Positions 16,930 through 25,810 of a DNA stretch of 64,000 nucleotides are shown piece after piece (position 1 is the stretch's first letter; each line of letters starts with the position of its first letter). The translations under genes were made by a program, and so were the position numbers. Origin of the DNA: Caproiciproducens sp. NJN-50 (GTDB taxonomy: Bacteria; Bacillota; Clostridia; Oscillospirales; Acutalibacteraceae); the NCBI RefSeq assembly GCF_004103755.1, contig NZ_CP035283.1, positions 930,001 to 994,000 of the forward strand. The letters are read 5' to 3'. Below the pieces are notes generated by a model, which saw only the letters and a program-made list of their open reading frames with translations, made no database searches and was not told where the DNA came from.

Positions 16930-17972
16930 TGTTCTTCCCCCAAAACTGATTGTTTTTTTTCGGACCCCCGTTTGATCAGCCATGTTTTAACAAGATTTCT
17001 GTGGATGACCATGTGCCTGTCTGCCGCCGGGTCTTTTTGCTGAAATCTGCTTTCCAGAAGCCCCATGGCCTCGCAGCCCATTTCATAAACGGGCCTTGTT
17101 ACAACCGTCAGGCGCACGTCCGTATATTCCAGTTCCTTGATGTCGTCGAAGCCGACCAGGGACACGTCCTTTGTCAGTTCCAGGCCCTTTTCCTTCATGT
17201 ATCGCAGACAGCCCAGGGTCGTCATATTGTTCGAGGCGAAGACCGCCGTCGGCGGATGGTCCAGCTCCATCAGGGTTTTCATCGCCTGGTAGGACTCTTC
17301 TTCGCGAAAAAAGCCGTTCACGATATATTCGGGGTTCAGCTTGATATCATAGGCTTCCAGTGCTTTTTTGTATCCCTTCAGGCGCTCGTGCCCCGGTCTG
17401 GAGGTATCCGGACCCGTGATGATTCCGATCTCGCGGTGGCCTTCCTGGATCAGACTCTCAACGGCCAGAAAAACCCCGTTGGCGTCCTCTGAGAAGACGC
17501 CGTCAAAGCTGGAACCGGTGATATCGCGGTCGATCAGAACAACGGGGATGCCCTGTTCCTCGAATCGGTCCAGCCTCTTTTTGGTCTCTTCGTCGTGTTC
17601 CGAAACGGGAATGATAATTAGACCCTTAACCATTTCGGTCTTAATGGAATCCAGAATCTTGTGCTCCCTTTTGGAGTTTTCATCCGTGCCAAACATGAAC
17701 ACGTTGTAATCAAAGTCCAAGGCTTTGTCTGTAAGCCCGTGCAGGATTTTGCTGAAAAAAGGGTTTTCAATATCCGGGACCAAAAACGCGATATTCTGCG
17801 ACCCTCCGACGCTGAGGTTCCTTGCAAGCGCGTTGGGAACGTAATTCGTACCCTCAATGACCTTAAGGACCTTTTCCCGCGTCGACCTTTTGACATTCTT
17901 ATTGCCGTTCAATACCCTGGAAACCGTTGCCGGGGATACGCCGGATTCTTTTGCAACATCGTAAATATTCAT
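16926..17972 (-). CDS. LacI-family repressor of the sugar operon
   Basis: A 348-residue regulator. The LacI headpiece MNIYDVAKESGVSPATVSRVLNG is followed by the hinge region and a sugar-binding core (SLVGFDDIKELEY near the end). It is first in the operon, coupled to the kinase gene, and divergent from deoC. Two near-identical 14-base LacI-type operators lie in the 288-base divergent gap. An ATG three codons upstream (17981) is possible; neither start has a strong ribosome binding site. Confidence 0.88.
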   Translation of the reverse strand: MNIYDVAKESGVSPATVSRVLNGNKNVKRSTREKVLKVIEGTNYVPNALARNLSVGGSQNIAFLVPDIENPFFSKILHGLTDKALDFDYNVFMFGTDENSKREHKILDSIKTEMVKGLIIIPVSEHDEETKKRLDRFEEQGIPVVLIDRDITGSSFDGVFSEDANGVFLAVESLIQEGHREIGIITGPDTSRPGHERLKGYKKALEAYDIKLNPEYIVNGFFREEESYQAMKTLMELDHPPTAVFASNNMTTLGCLRYMKEKGLELTKDVSLVGFDDIKELEYTDVRLTVVTRPVYEMGCEAMGLLESRFQQKDPAADRHMVIHRNLVKTWLIKRGSEKKQSVLGEEQ

Positions 17973-18002
17973 ATTACACATTACCGCTTAACTTGTATTT
18001 TT

Positions 18003-18016
18003 TGAAACCACTTTCA
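18003..18016. promoter_or_regulatory. LacI-type operator near the repressor start
   Basis: TGAAACCACTTTCA is a dyad with TGAAA/TTTCA arms, about 30 bases upstream of the repressor start codon. It matches the second site (TAAAACCGCTTCCA on the same strand) at 11 of 14 positions, which supports autoregulation. Confidence 0.6.
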
Positions 18017-18163
18017 TTACTTCTATGCCTATAAAATAGCACAGAAAAATACGAATGTCAATTAAAAAATTGATTTTTACCGTTAAAAAAATTAAAATTT
18101 TTTATCTGGCTTGTACTATTTTGTTTAATATTACAGATAAATTTTTTTATTTTTTTATTCTTT

Positions 18164-18207
18164 TGGAAGCGGTTTTACTTGAAAAATGTGCGCTGTCATG
18201 CTATAAT
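18164..18207 (+). promoter_or_regulatory. deoC promoter with LacI-type operator
   Basis: TTGAAA (18179-18184) and TATAAT (18202-18207) with 17-base spacing form a near-consensus sigma-A promoter. The operator-like TGGAAGCGGTTTTA (18164-18177) sits directly against the -35. It also resembles a catabolite-responsive element, so CcpA control is possible. Confidence 0.7.
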
Positions 18208-18260
18208 CTGCATGTAATCGGGAGAGTGGTTTTCGTATTAACAGAAAGGGAGCAAGCGAA

Positions 18261-18896
18261 ATGGGAATTGCAGGTAAAATCGATCATACGATGTTAAAAG
18301 CGGACGCGACGACGGAGACCGTTAAACGGTATTGCGCGGAAGCCAGAAAATACGGATTTGCCTCCGTCTGTGTCAACAGCTGTCATGTTCCGCTGGTTGC
18401 CTCGGAGCTGAAAGGCTCAAAGATCAACACATGCTGCGTGGTGGGCTTTCCTCTGGGCGCCATGCTGACTTCCGCCAAGGCTTTTGAAGCCGCCGAGGCC
18501 GTTAAAAACGGTGCCGCCGAGGTGGATATGGTGATTAACATCGGTGGAATCAAAGATCGGAACTGGGATTTCGTCCAAGCCGATATTGCGGCCGTTGTCA
18601 AAGCCTCGAAGCCGGCGATCGTGAAGGTGATCATTGAAACCTGCCTGCTGACGGAGGAGGAAAAGGTGAAAGCCTGCGAGCTGGCCGAGGCCGGCGGAGC
18701 GGATTTTGTAAAAACCTCCACCGGGTTTTCCGCGGGGGGCGCGACCCTGGAAGATATCAGGCTGATGAGGAAGACCGTTGGAAACCGGCTGCGGATCAAA
18801 GCCAGCGGCGGGATCAGAACGCCGGAATTTGCAAAAGAACTGATTGAGGCCGGCGCGGACCGGATCGGTGCCGGCAACGGAATGATACTGCTGTAA
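18261..18896 (+). CDS. deoC: Deoxyribose-phosphate aldolase
   Basis: A 211-residue class I aldolase that splits 2-deoxyribose 5-phosphate into glyceraldehyde 3-phosphate and acetaldehyde. The Schiff-base Lys151 lies in FVKTSTGFSAGG, the proton-relay Lys180 in RIKASGG, and Asp89 in EVDMVINIG. Length is normal for the bacterial short form. It is transcribed from a clear promoter carrying a LacI-type operator shared with the divergent sugar operon, which links it to sugar import and phosphorylation rather than only to nucleoside salvage. Confidence 0.93.
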   Translation: MGIAGKIDHTMLKADATTETVKRYCAEARKYGFASVCVNSCHVPLVASELKGSKINTCCVVGFPLGAMLTSAKAFEAAEAVKNGAAEVDMVINIGGIKDRNWDFVQADIAAVVKASKPAIVKVIIETCLLTEEEKVKACELAEAGGADFVKTSTGFSAGGATLEDIRLMRKTVGNRLRIKASGGIRTPEFAKELIEAGADRIGAGNGMILL

Positions 18897-18914
18897 AAGC
18901 ACGTTCCTTTTTGC

Positions 18915-18965
18915 GGCCGATTTCTGGCGGAAATCTTTTTGCGCTTCGCAGCTCGGAAATCGGCC
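18915..18965 (+). other. Hairpin after deoC
   Basis: GGCCGATTTC (18915-18924) and GAAATCGGCC (18956-18965) are perfect ten-base arms separated by 31 bases. It lacks a T-run and precedes the better terminator at 18997. Confidence 0.45.
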
Positions 18966-18996
18966 CGTCTAAAATACGATTGGCATTTTTTATTTG

Positions 18997-19028
18997 CGCT
19001 CCAGGCTTCAGCCTGGGGCGTTGTTTTT
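18997..19028 (+). terminator. Rho-independent terminator after deoC
   Basis: CGCTCCAGGC (18997-19006), loop TTCA, GCCTGGGGCG (19011-19020; one G-U pair), then TTGTTTTTTT. A classic strong terminator. Confidence 0.85.
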
Positions 19029-19292
19029 TTGCGCCGAGTCCTTCAGGGGGGACGATATTGGCCGTGCCCACACGGTCCTGCCCTTTGCCGCGAGAGGTTG
19101 AATGCATCATTCTGAAATTTTTTTAACAATAATTTTAATCTCAGGCTGCATGAAAAAATATTCCTATTGTATCATCAAAAACATTATTAATCAAGAATAT
19201 TTTCCATACAAAAATACTTGCATATGCAAGAAAAGATGCATAAAATACAAAAACATTATAAAAAATCTATATAAAAAAATAACGAAAATAAT
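19029..19292. other. Very AT-rich intergenic stretch
   Basis: No gene is seen. From about 19100 the sequence is strikingly A+T rich, with repeated ATAAAAA-type tracts, and stands between two GC-rich coding blocks. It marks a sharp change in composition and may be a junction where the following module was inserted. Confidence 0.5.
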
Positions 19293-19333
19293 TTGACATA
19301 CGAACAATTTGGTGCTATAGTTCTCTTCAGAAC
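19293..19333 (+). promoter_or_regulatory. Sigma-A promoter of the second acyl-CoA module, with possible operator
   Basis: TTGACA (19293-19298), a 17-base spacer and TATAGT (19316-19321). The dyad GTTCT-CTTC-AGAAC (19320-19333) overlaps the end of the -10 and the expected start point, and could be the site of the MarR regulator encoded downstream. The coding start is about 70 bases downstream. Confidence 0.75.
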
Positions 19334-19400
19334 AGGAAGTTGGAAATACTCCCTGGATTTTGGGTAGGAAGAACAGATTATTATTTAAGGAGGATTCTGT

Positions 19401-20180
19401 ATGAACAATCTACTTCTGGAAGTGGAAAACGGCGTTGCCCTGCTTACCATCAACCGGCCCAAAGCGTTGAACGCCCTCAACAGCGAAACTCTGGCGGAAC
19501 TGAACCAATGTCTGTCTGAGCTTGAAGGGCGTGAGGATGTAAATGCGGTTATCCTGACGGGCTCCGGTGAAAAGTCCTTTGTAGCCGGTGCGGACATCTC
19601 CGAGATGGTGAACGCCACCCCGAAGGAAGGCCGCAGGATGGGTCTTCTGGCCCGCGAGGCTTTTGGGCGGCTGGAGAATATGCCTCAGGTCACCGTTGCG
19701 GCAGTCAACGGCTACGCTCTGGGCGGCGGCTGCGAAATCTCCATGGCCTGCGATATCCGCGTTGCTTCTGAAAACGCCAAATTCGGCCAGCCCGAATGCG
19801 GCCTCGGCATTCTCCCCGGCTTTGGCGGGACCCAGCGTCTGGCCCGCCTGGTGGGCAAGGGCCGCGCCAAGGAACTTATTTTCACCTGCGACATGATCGA
19901 TGCCCAGGAGGCTTTCCGCATCGGCCTGGCCAACCATGTGGTGCCCCAGGCTGAGCTGATCGACTACTGCAGGAAGATGGTCGGGCGCATCATGAAGAAC
20001 GGTCCCTTCGCCGTCTCTCTGGCAAAGCAGGCCATCAACACCGGCCTCAACACCGACTTGGACAGCGGCTTGAAGCTGGAGGCCAATCTCTTCGGCCTGT
20101 CCTTCTCCACCGAGGATAAAAAAGAGGGCATGACCGCCTTCCTGGAGAAGCGGAAGGAAAAGCACTTTATCGGGAAATGA
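19401..20180 (+). CDS. Crotonase (3-hydroxybutyryl-CoA dehydratase-like)
   Basis: A 259-residue crotonase with the oxyanion segments FVAGADISEMV and GYALGGGCEISMACD. Both catalytic glutamates are present (Glu112 and Glu132, the latter in FGQPECGLG). It is closer to clostridial Crt-type dehydratases than the paralogue at 2429 and would interconvert 3-hydroxybutyryl-CoA and crotonyl-CoA. It has an AAGGAGGA ribosome binding site. First gene of the module driven by the sigma-A promoter at 19293. Codon choice is distinctly more C/G-ending than in the genes to the left. Confidence 0.9.
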   Translation: MNNLLLEVENGVALLTINRPKALNALNSETLAELNQCLSELEGREDVNAVILTGSGEKSFVAGADISEMVNATPKEGRRMGLLAREAFGRLENMPQVTVAAVNGYALGGGCEISMACDIRVASENAKFGQPECGLGILPGFGGTQRLARLVGKGRAKELIFTCDMIDAQEAFRIGLANHVVPQAELIDYCRKMVGRIMKNGPFAVSLAKQAINTGLNTDLDSGLKLEANLFGLSFSTEDKKEGMTAFLEKRKEKHFIGK

Positions 20181-20331
20181 TTCCATTCCGGCAGCGCATA
20201 AAATCCGCTCTGATGGATGCTTTACATAATTGATACGCTCCCCCAAAGTGCCCGTCCGGGGTGCTTTCCGGTGTTCGCCTGTTTGAATTGCTTTCTGTAG
20301 AACGGGTTTATTTGGCGGATTTTTTTGTAGG

Positions 20332-20381
20332 GGCTTCCTGAAAGGAAGCCTGGAAAAAGGGGCGGTTCCATCAGCCGCCCC
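20332..20381 (+). other. Two adjacent hairpins in the crotonase to CoA-transferase gap
   Basis: GGCTTCC-N5-GGAAGCC (20332-20350) is followed by GGGGCGG-N9-CCGCCCC (20359-20381), just before the ribosome binding site of the next gene. There is no T-run. They may stabilise the downstream message or influence translation initiation. The rest of the 222-base gap shows nothing else. Confidence 0.45.
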
Positions 20382-20402
20382 ATATGAGACGGAGGTAAGA
20401 CA

Positions 20403-21962
20403 ATGGCAAAAAAACCGATTATCACGGCCGACGAGGCTGCGGCATTGGTAAAGGATAACGCGACCATCACGAACAGCGGCTTTGTGGCCACCTGCATGCC
20501 GGAGGCCCTCACCAAGGCTCTGGAGCGGCGTTTCCTGGAGACTGGATCACCTAAAAATCTGACTCTTTTTTACTCCGCGGCCCAGGGCAACCGGGACGGG
20601 AGCGGCGCCGACCACTTTGCCCATGAGGGAATGACCAAACGGGTCGTCGGCGGCCACTGGAATATGGCTCCCAAGCTGGGCGAGTTGGTCCTGCAAAATA
20701 AGATCGAAGGTTACAATTTTCCCCAGGGAACTCTGTCCCAGATGTTTCGGGACATCGCGGGCCACAGGGCTGGCACCTTGACCCATGTCGGCCTGAACAC
20801 CTTTGCGGATCCCCGGATAGAGGGCGGGAAACTCAACCAGATCGCCACGGAGGACCTTGTGCAAGTGGTAAGCATCTTCGGTAAGGAACAGCTTCTTTAT
20901 AAGACCCCGTCCCTCGACATCGGCTTTATCCGCGGCACCTATGCCGACGAAAACGGAAATGTTACCCTGGAGCATGAGGTTGCCTCCACGGAGGCAACCT
21001 CCATGGCCCAGGCGGTGAAAAACAGCGGCGGGAAGGTCGTTGTGCAGGTGGAAAAGGTCGTGCAGAGCGGCGTCCTTGACCCCCGGCTAGTCAAGATCCC
21101 GGGCATCTATGTGGACGCCATCGTCGTCTGCGAGGATAAGGCCGACCACACGCAGTGCGTTGGCTGCGAGTACGATGGGGCCATGTCCGGCGAGTTCAGG
21201 GTGCCTCTCGCCAGCCTGGAGTTTCCTCCCATGAGCGCCAAAAAGATCATCGGACGCCGGGCGGCTCTGGAACTGGAGCCCGACAAGGTAGTCAATCTGG
21301 GCATCGGCATTCCCGAATACATATCCATGGTTGCCAGCGAAGAGGGCATCGGCGACTATATGACGCTCACGGTGGAGGCCGGCCCGGTGGGCGGCGTTCC
21401 TCAGGGCGGGCCGAAGTTCGGCGGCTCCGTCAATGTGGAAGCCATCGTGGATGAGCCCTACCAGTTCGACTTTTATGACGGCGGCGGTGTGGATCTCGCT
21501 TTTCTGGGGCTGGCTCAGGCCGACAAGGACGGCAATATCAACGTCTCCAAGTTCGGTTCCCGGATCGCCGGCTGCGGCGGTTTCGTCGACATCACCCAGA
21601 ACGCCAAACGGGTCTTTTTCTGCGGCACCTTTACCGCGGGCGGGCTCAAGACCAAGGTGGAGGACGGCAGGCTGGTCATTACCCAGGAGGGCAGGGAGCA
21701 AAAGCTGATCGACACCGTGCAGCAGATCACCTTCTCCGGTTCTTACGCTTCCAAGATCGGCCAGCCCGTCATGTACATTACGGAGCGCGCGGTGTTTGAA
21801 CTCCGGTCCGACGGCGTCTATCTCACCGAGGTGGCTCCCGGCATCGATGTCCAAACCCAAGTGATCGACCTGATGGGCTTTGTCCCGAAGACGGACGGCA
21901 AGCCCAAGCTCATGGACCAGCGCATCTTCTCAGACGGCCTGATGGGACTCAGAAAGGACTGA
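20403..21962 (+). CDS. Propionate/acetate CoA-transferase (family I)
   Basis: A 519-residue fused alpha-beta family I CoA-transferase, the size of propionate CoA-transferase (Pct, about 520). The catalytic glutamate is Glu325 in LTVEAGPVGG, and the N-terminal GFVATCMPEAL and ATP-independent CoA-binding layout fit. It transfers CoA from acetyl- or propionyl-CoA to short (hydroxy)acids such as lactate, 3-hydroxybutyrate or acrylate. A CGGAGGTAAGACA site precedes the ATG. It plays the same part as the unrelated family III enzyme at 3264, so two mechanisms of acid activation coexist in this region. Confidence 0.88.
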   Translation: MAKKPIITADEAAALVKDNATITNSGFVATCMPEALTKALERRFLETGSPKNLTLFYSAAQGNRDGSGADHFAHEGMTKRVVGGHWNMAPKLGELVLQNKIEGYNFPQGTLSQMFRDIAGHRAGTLTHVGLNTFADPRIEGGKLNQIATEDLVQVVSIFGKEQLLYKTPSLDIGFIRGTYADENGNVTLEHEVASTEATSMAQAVKNSGGKVVVQVEKVVQSGVLDPRLVKIPGIYVDAIVVCEDKADHTQCVGCEYDGAMSGEFRVPLASLEFPPMSAKKIIGRRAALELEPDKVVNLGIGIPEYISMVASEEGIGDYMTLTVEAGPVGGVPQGGPKFGGSVNVEAIVDEPYQFDFYDGGGVDLAFLGLAQADKDGNINVSKFGSRIAGCGGFVDITQNAKRVFFCGTFTAGGLKTKVEDGRLVITQEGREQKLIDTVQQITFSGSYASKIGQPVMYITERAVFELRSDGVYLTEVAPGIDVQTQVIDLMGFVPKTDGKPKLMDQRIFSDGLMGLRKD

Positions 21963-22022
21963 GTCGCCTTACCCCCCGCGATCGTTAAAAGCTGGAAACA
22001 AACAATGAAGGAGTGGTAGCCT

Positions 22023-23366
22023 TTGAATATGAGCATTCTTATCCTGGTGATTGCCATCATCCTCTTCGGCGTTTTGGCATTCAAACAGTTCAGCGCACTC
22101 ATCCTGGCACCCCTGGTCACCATTTTTGTGATCGTCGTCTCGGCGCTCCTTGTCGGACATCCGGTTGCCATCCTGACGGGCCTGAAGGAGCAGTTCATGC
22201 CGGCAGCTACCAGCTACATCACCCAGTACTTCCTGGTGTTTTTCGTGGGCGCGCTGTTCGGTGCCGTTTATCAGTTCACCGGCGCCGCCAAGTCCATAGC
22301 CAGAAGCATCACCGGCCTGTGCAAGGGGAAGCTGGTTGCCCCCATCATCATGACCATTACCGGCATCCTGACCTACGGAGGAATCTCCGGTTTTGTGGTG
22401 TTCTTCGTTGTCTATCCCATCGCGCTTCAACTGTTCCGCGAGGCAAACCTGACCCGCCGGCTTATCCCGGCCGCCATCTCAGCCGGCTGCTGGACCTGGT
22501 CCATGTACGGCCCCGGCTCCCCCTCCATCCAGAACGTCATCCCGATGACCTCTCTGGGCACCCCGGCCACCGCGGCTTTTCTGCCTTCCCTCATCATCAC
22601 CATCGCCTCTTATGTGATGATCTTCGTGTGGCTGGAGTGGCGTTCCCGCTCCTTCACCAAAAGGGGTTTCCTGTTTGCCGACGACCGCCTGCAGACCCAG
22701 CTTTCCCCTGAGGAGCTCCAGGGCGAGGAGGACGAGGCCCTGCCCAACGTCATCGTGGCCGTCATTCCCATTATCCTGATCCTGTTTTTTTTCAATGCTC
22801 CTCTCTTTAACGGAAAGGGCCTGCCGGTTGAGACTTCCGTCATGATCGGCATCATCGTGGCGATGATCCTGATGTTTTCCCGCATCCGGGGCGGCATCAG
22901 CGCCTGGGTCAAGATTTTCAACAAAGGTGCCGCCGACTCCGGCGTGGCCATCCTGAACACTGCCATCGTGGTGGGGTTCGGCGGCGTGGTGAAGAACACG
23001 CAGGGCTTTACGGATTTGGTGGCCTCGCTGAAGAATCTGCACATGCACCCCCTGTTCTTCGTCATGATCACTGTGGCCGTGTGCGCCGGTGTCTGCGGTT
23101 CGGCCTCCGGCGGTATGGGCGTGGCCTTTGACGCGTTGAAAAAAACATACATAGCGCTGGGTGCCCCGCTGCCCTATGTCCACCGGATTGCCGCCATCGC
23201 TGCCGGCACTCTGGACAGCCTGCCCCACCAAGGCGCTCAGATTACCCTGCTGGGCATCTGCAAGCTTACCCACAAGGAAGCCTATTTCGATATTTTCATC
23301 ACCCAGATCGTGGTTCCCTTCATCGCCTGCTTCCTCTTCATTGGTTTGGCTGTCTTGGGACTCTGA
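22023..23366 (+). CDS. GntP-family permease, copy 3
   Basis: A 447-residue membrane protein of the gluconate/hydroxy-acid symporter family, with the glycine-rich ILTYGGISGFVVFFVVYPIAL and CGSASGGMGVAFDALKK segments. It differs clearly from the two copies at 4490 and 5928. AAGGAG lies nine bases before the TTG at 22023 and 15 before the ATG at 22029, which favours TTG. Position between the CoA-transferase and the acyl-CoA dehydrogenase suggests it brings in the acid that the CoA-transferase activates. Confidence 0.83.
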   Translation: MNMSILILVIAIILFGVLAFKQFSALILAPLVTIFVIVVSALLVGHPVAILTGLKEQFMPAATSYITQYFLVFFVGALFGAVYQFTGAAKSIARSITGLCKGKLVAPIIMTITGILTYGGISGFVVFFVVYPIALQLFREANLTRRLIPAAISAGCWTWSMYGPGSPSIQNVIPMTSLGTPATAAFLPSLIITIASYVMIFVWLEWRSRSFTKRGFLFADDRLQTQLSPEELQGEEDEALPNVIVAVIPIILILFFFNAPLFNGKGLPVETSVMIGIIVAMILMFSRIRGGISAWVKIFNKGAADSGVAILNTAIVVGFGGVVKNTQGFTDLVASLKNLHMHPLFFVMITVAVCAGVCGSASGGMGVAFDALKKTYIALGAPLPYVHRIAAIAAGTLDSLPHQGAQITLLGICKLTHKEAYFDIFITQIVVPFIACFLFIGLAVLGL

Positions 23367-23581
23367 GACCCGGCTGTCTGCTCCCTCTTGCTGCGGAGCG
23401 CCCTTCATCAGACCCTCTGGAAGGACGCTTCCGCTTCCCTCCGATCTGAGCAAGGCCGGATCGTTGACAAAGAAAGCGGCCAATGGCAATGCGTAGTTTG
23501 TATATAAAATTATTTGCATTAGAACATACACCTATTTCATAATTTTACCCGTCAGGGTATCGACAGAAAGGATGAGTTTTC

Positions 23582-24724
23582 ATGAATTTTGAGCTGACGC
23601 AAGAGCAAGAACAGATTCAGAAGATGGTGCGCGAATTTACTGAAAAAAAGCTGCTCCCGGGAGTGCGGGAGCGGGACGCCAACAGTGAATTTCCCCTGGA
23701 GGCATTTAAGGAACTGGGCAAGACCGGCCTCTACGGCCTGCCTTATCCCGAGAAGTTCGGCGGCCAGGGAGGCAGCTATCTGGCCTATATCCTTGCCGTT
23801 GAGGAGGTTTCCAAAGTGGACGCCGCATTCGGCATCTCCTTCTCCGTGGACACTTCCCTTTATGGCGGCAGCATCATGAATTCTTCCGCTCCGGACAATA
23901 TTAAAAAGAAATTTCTGGAACCCATTGCCAGCGGCCGCTGCATCGGATCCTTCGGCCTCACCGAGCACACCGCCGGCTCCGACGCCGCCGGCCAGAAGAC
24001 CGTGGCCACAAAAGACGGGGATTCCTACATTCTGAATGGCGGCAAGTGCTTTAATACGAACGGCCCGCTCGCCGACTACTCGGTGATCTACAGCCTTACC
24101 GACCCCGAGCTTGGCACAAAAGGGATGGCGGCTTTCGTCGTGGAGAAGGGGACCCCCGGCTTCACCGTCGGCCATATCGAGGACAAAATGGGCATCCGCA
24201 GCGCCCAGGTTTCCGACCTGCATCTGGACAACGTCCGTGTCCCGGCGGAAAACATGATCGCCAAACCCGGCGAGGGTTTCAAGCTGGCCATGAAGACGCT
24301 GGACGGCGGCCGCATCGGCGTGGGAGCCCAGGCGCTGGGCATTGCCAAAGGCGCCTTTGAAATCGCCCGTCAGTATATGAAGGAGCGTGAACAGTTCGGC
24401 AGGCCACTCTTCAAGCAGCAGTATCTGGCTTTCAAGATGGCGGAACTCCAGACCGACATCCAGAAGGCTGAGCTGATCCTCTACAGGGCCGCCATGTTCA
24501 AGGAGGAGGAGAAAGCCTACAGCGTCCCCGCCGCCATGGCGAAACTGACCTGCACCGACACCGCGATGAAAGTCACCACCGAGGCGGTCCAGCTCCTGGG
24601 CGGCAACGGCTACATGAAGGGCTACGATGTGGAACGCATGATGCGCGACGCCAAGATCACCCAGATCTACGAGGGAACAAACGAAATCCAGAAGCTGGTC
24701 ATCAGCGGCTCTTTGTTCCGCTGA
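23582..24724 (+). CDS. Acyl-CoA dehydrogenase (butyryl-CoA dehydrogenase-like)
   Basis: A 380-residue flavoprotein with the FGLTEHTAGSDAAGQ signature and catalytic Glu364 in IYEGTNEIQ, ending KLVISGSLFR. It resembles clostridial Bcd enzymes, which reduce crotonyl-CoA to butyryl-CoA with an Etf complex; etfAB are not in the window. A ribosome binding site AAAGGATGAG precedes the ATG. The 215-base gap before it contains no gene; it could hold a separate promoter but none is convincing. Confidence 0.9.
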   Translation: MNFELTQEQEQIQKMVREFTEKKLLPGVRERDANSEFPLEAFKELGKTGLYGLPYPEKFGGQGGSYLAYILAVEEVSKVDAAFGISFSVDTSLYGGSIMNSSAPDNIKKKFLEPIASGRCIGSFGLTEHTAGSDAAGQKTVATKDGDSYILNGGKCFNTNGPLADYSVIYSLTDPELGTKGMAAFVVEKGTPGFTVGHIEDKMGIRSAQVSDLHLDNVRVPAENMIAKPGEGFKLAMKTLDGGRIGVGAQALGIAKGAFEIARQYMKEREQFGRPLFKQQYLAFKMAELQTDIQKAELILYRAAMFKEEEKAYSVPAAMAKLTCTDTAMKVTTEAVQLLGGNGYMKGYDVERMMRDAKITQIYEGTNEIQKLVISGSLFR

Positions 24725-25105
24725 GAAACTTTGCTTCCATTGCCGTGCCGTTCAGCCGCGTCTCATAAGCCGCAGAAACTCCATTCCAATTTTTCTTCTG
24801 AGATGCGGCGGATTTGTTTCTGCGTGATAAAAAAGTGAAATATTTCGTATTCAGTATAGAATTTCACCAATAATTATGTTATAATGCTGCAAACGGTCTT
24901 TCCGGTCAGCGGAAGGACCGCTTACAGCTTAATTTTTTGAAACGGCGTTCTGCACAGGGTATCTTGTCTTCGGAAATGGCTGCGAAAACTTGCTTTGCCG
25001 GGCGTAAAATATGCCGGAAAACAGAGCGTTCTGAAGCAAGGCCCCGATCTTTGCTGCTCGTATGGCAGGATGGCGTGTTTAATTTCAAAACGGGATTGGT
25101 ATATT
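24725..25105 (+). other. Gap before the MarR gene, probable promoter
   Basis: No gene is seen. A TATAAT at 24880-24885 in an AT-rich tract is a plausible -10, although no good -35 lies 17 bases upstream. The nonamer GTTCTGAAG near 25028 also occurs, inverted, in the dyad at 19320-19333, so both could be contacts of the same regulator; this is weak. Confidence 0.35.
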
Positions 25106-25540
25106 ATGGATTTTTCTTTTTGCATCAATTATCTTTTGACAGTCGCTCAGCACGAAATTTTTATGAACTTTGCCGCCGGCCTGGCACCTTATGGCATTAC
25201 TCCCGGTCAGTATGGCGTACTTAACTGTCTGTGGACCTATGGGCCCTGCACCCCGAAGGAGATCGCCAAGGAACTTCGCCTGGAAAATTCCACGATCTCC
25301 GGCGTTCTGGACCGTATGCAGAAGAGGGGAGTGATCGACCGGGAATTGGACCCCAACGACCGGAGAAGTATCCAGGTTGTGCTGACCGAAGAGGGAAAGG
25401 CCATGAAGGACGATGTGCTTCGGGTCATCGATGATTTGAATGATGTTGCTCTGAGCCCCTTTACCCAGCAGGAGCGGGATACTCTCATCTATTGTCTGAG
25501 AAAAATCGGCAATGTGGAATCTCATGGGTCTCCGCGTTAA
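25106..25540 (+). CDS. MarR-family transcriptional regulator
   Basis: A 144-residue winged-helix protein. The recognition region is TPKEIAKELRLENSTISGVLDRMQKRGVIDRELDPNDRRSIQVVLT (about residues 48-95), with the DxRS wing typical of MarR. The frame is open to 24995, but the extra residues lack family similarity, so the ATG at 25106 is preferred. It is the last gene of the second acyl-CoA module and likely represses it in response to an acyl-CoA or acid. A terminator follows. Confidence 0.85.
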   Translation: MDFSFCINYLLTVAQHEIFMNFAAGLAPYGITPGQYGVLNCLWTYGPCTPKEIAKELRLENSTISGVLDRMQKRGVIDRELDPNDRRSIQVVLTEEGKAMKDDVLRVIDDLNDVALSPFTQQERDTLIYCLRKIGNVESHGSPR

Positions 25541-25631
25541 AGGGACAATGGAGTTCCGCGTTTCTTTTTGTTTGCCGCGCCGGGGTTCAGCGCGGTCTTT
25601 TGTAATCTTTATCTGACGGATTGTTGCGATA

Positions 25632-25669
25632 GAAAGAAAACCGCCGGCCTAAGCTGGCGGTTTTCTTTC
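25632..25669 (+). terminator. Rho-independent terminator
   Basis: GAAAGAAAACCGCC (25632-25645) and GGCGGTTTTCTTTC (25656-25669) form a perfect 14-pair stem with a ten-base loop; the descending arm supplies the T-rich tract. It ends the MarR module. Confidence 0.8.
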
Positions 25670-25810
25670 GCAATTCTTAAACCGAAACGGCACGAAAAGG
25701 AAGGCTTCCGAATGACCCGTGGGTTACCATGGGGAACGATCCGGTCCAATCCGCCCTGATGGGATATTGTACGGGAAAGACCCTTAAAAATGCGTATAAG
25801 GAGCGACTTC

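Noticed and set aside
18977..19003. TTGGCAT followed by TTTGC as a fourth sigma-54 promoter
   Set aside because: The GG-to-GC spacing is two bases too long and it overlaps the terminator after deoC.
24937..25224. Alternative frame upstream of the MarR gene
   Set aside because: Overlaps the MarR coding region in another frame and shows no family features.
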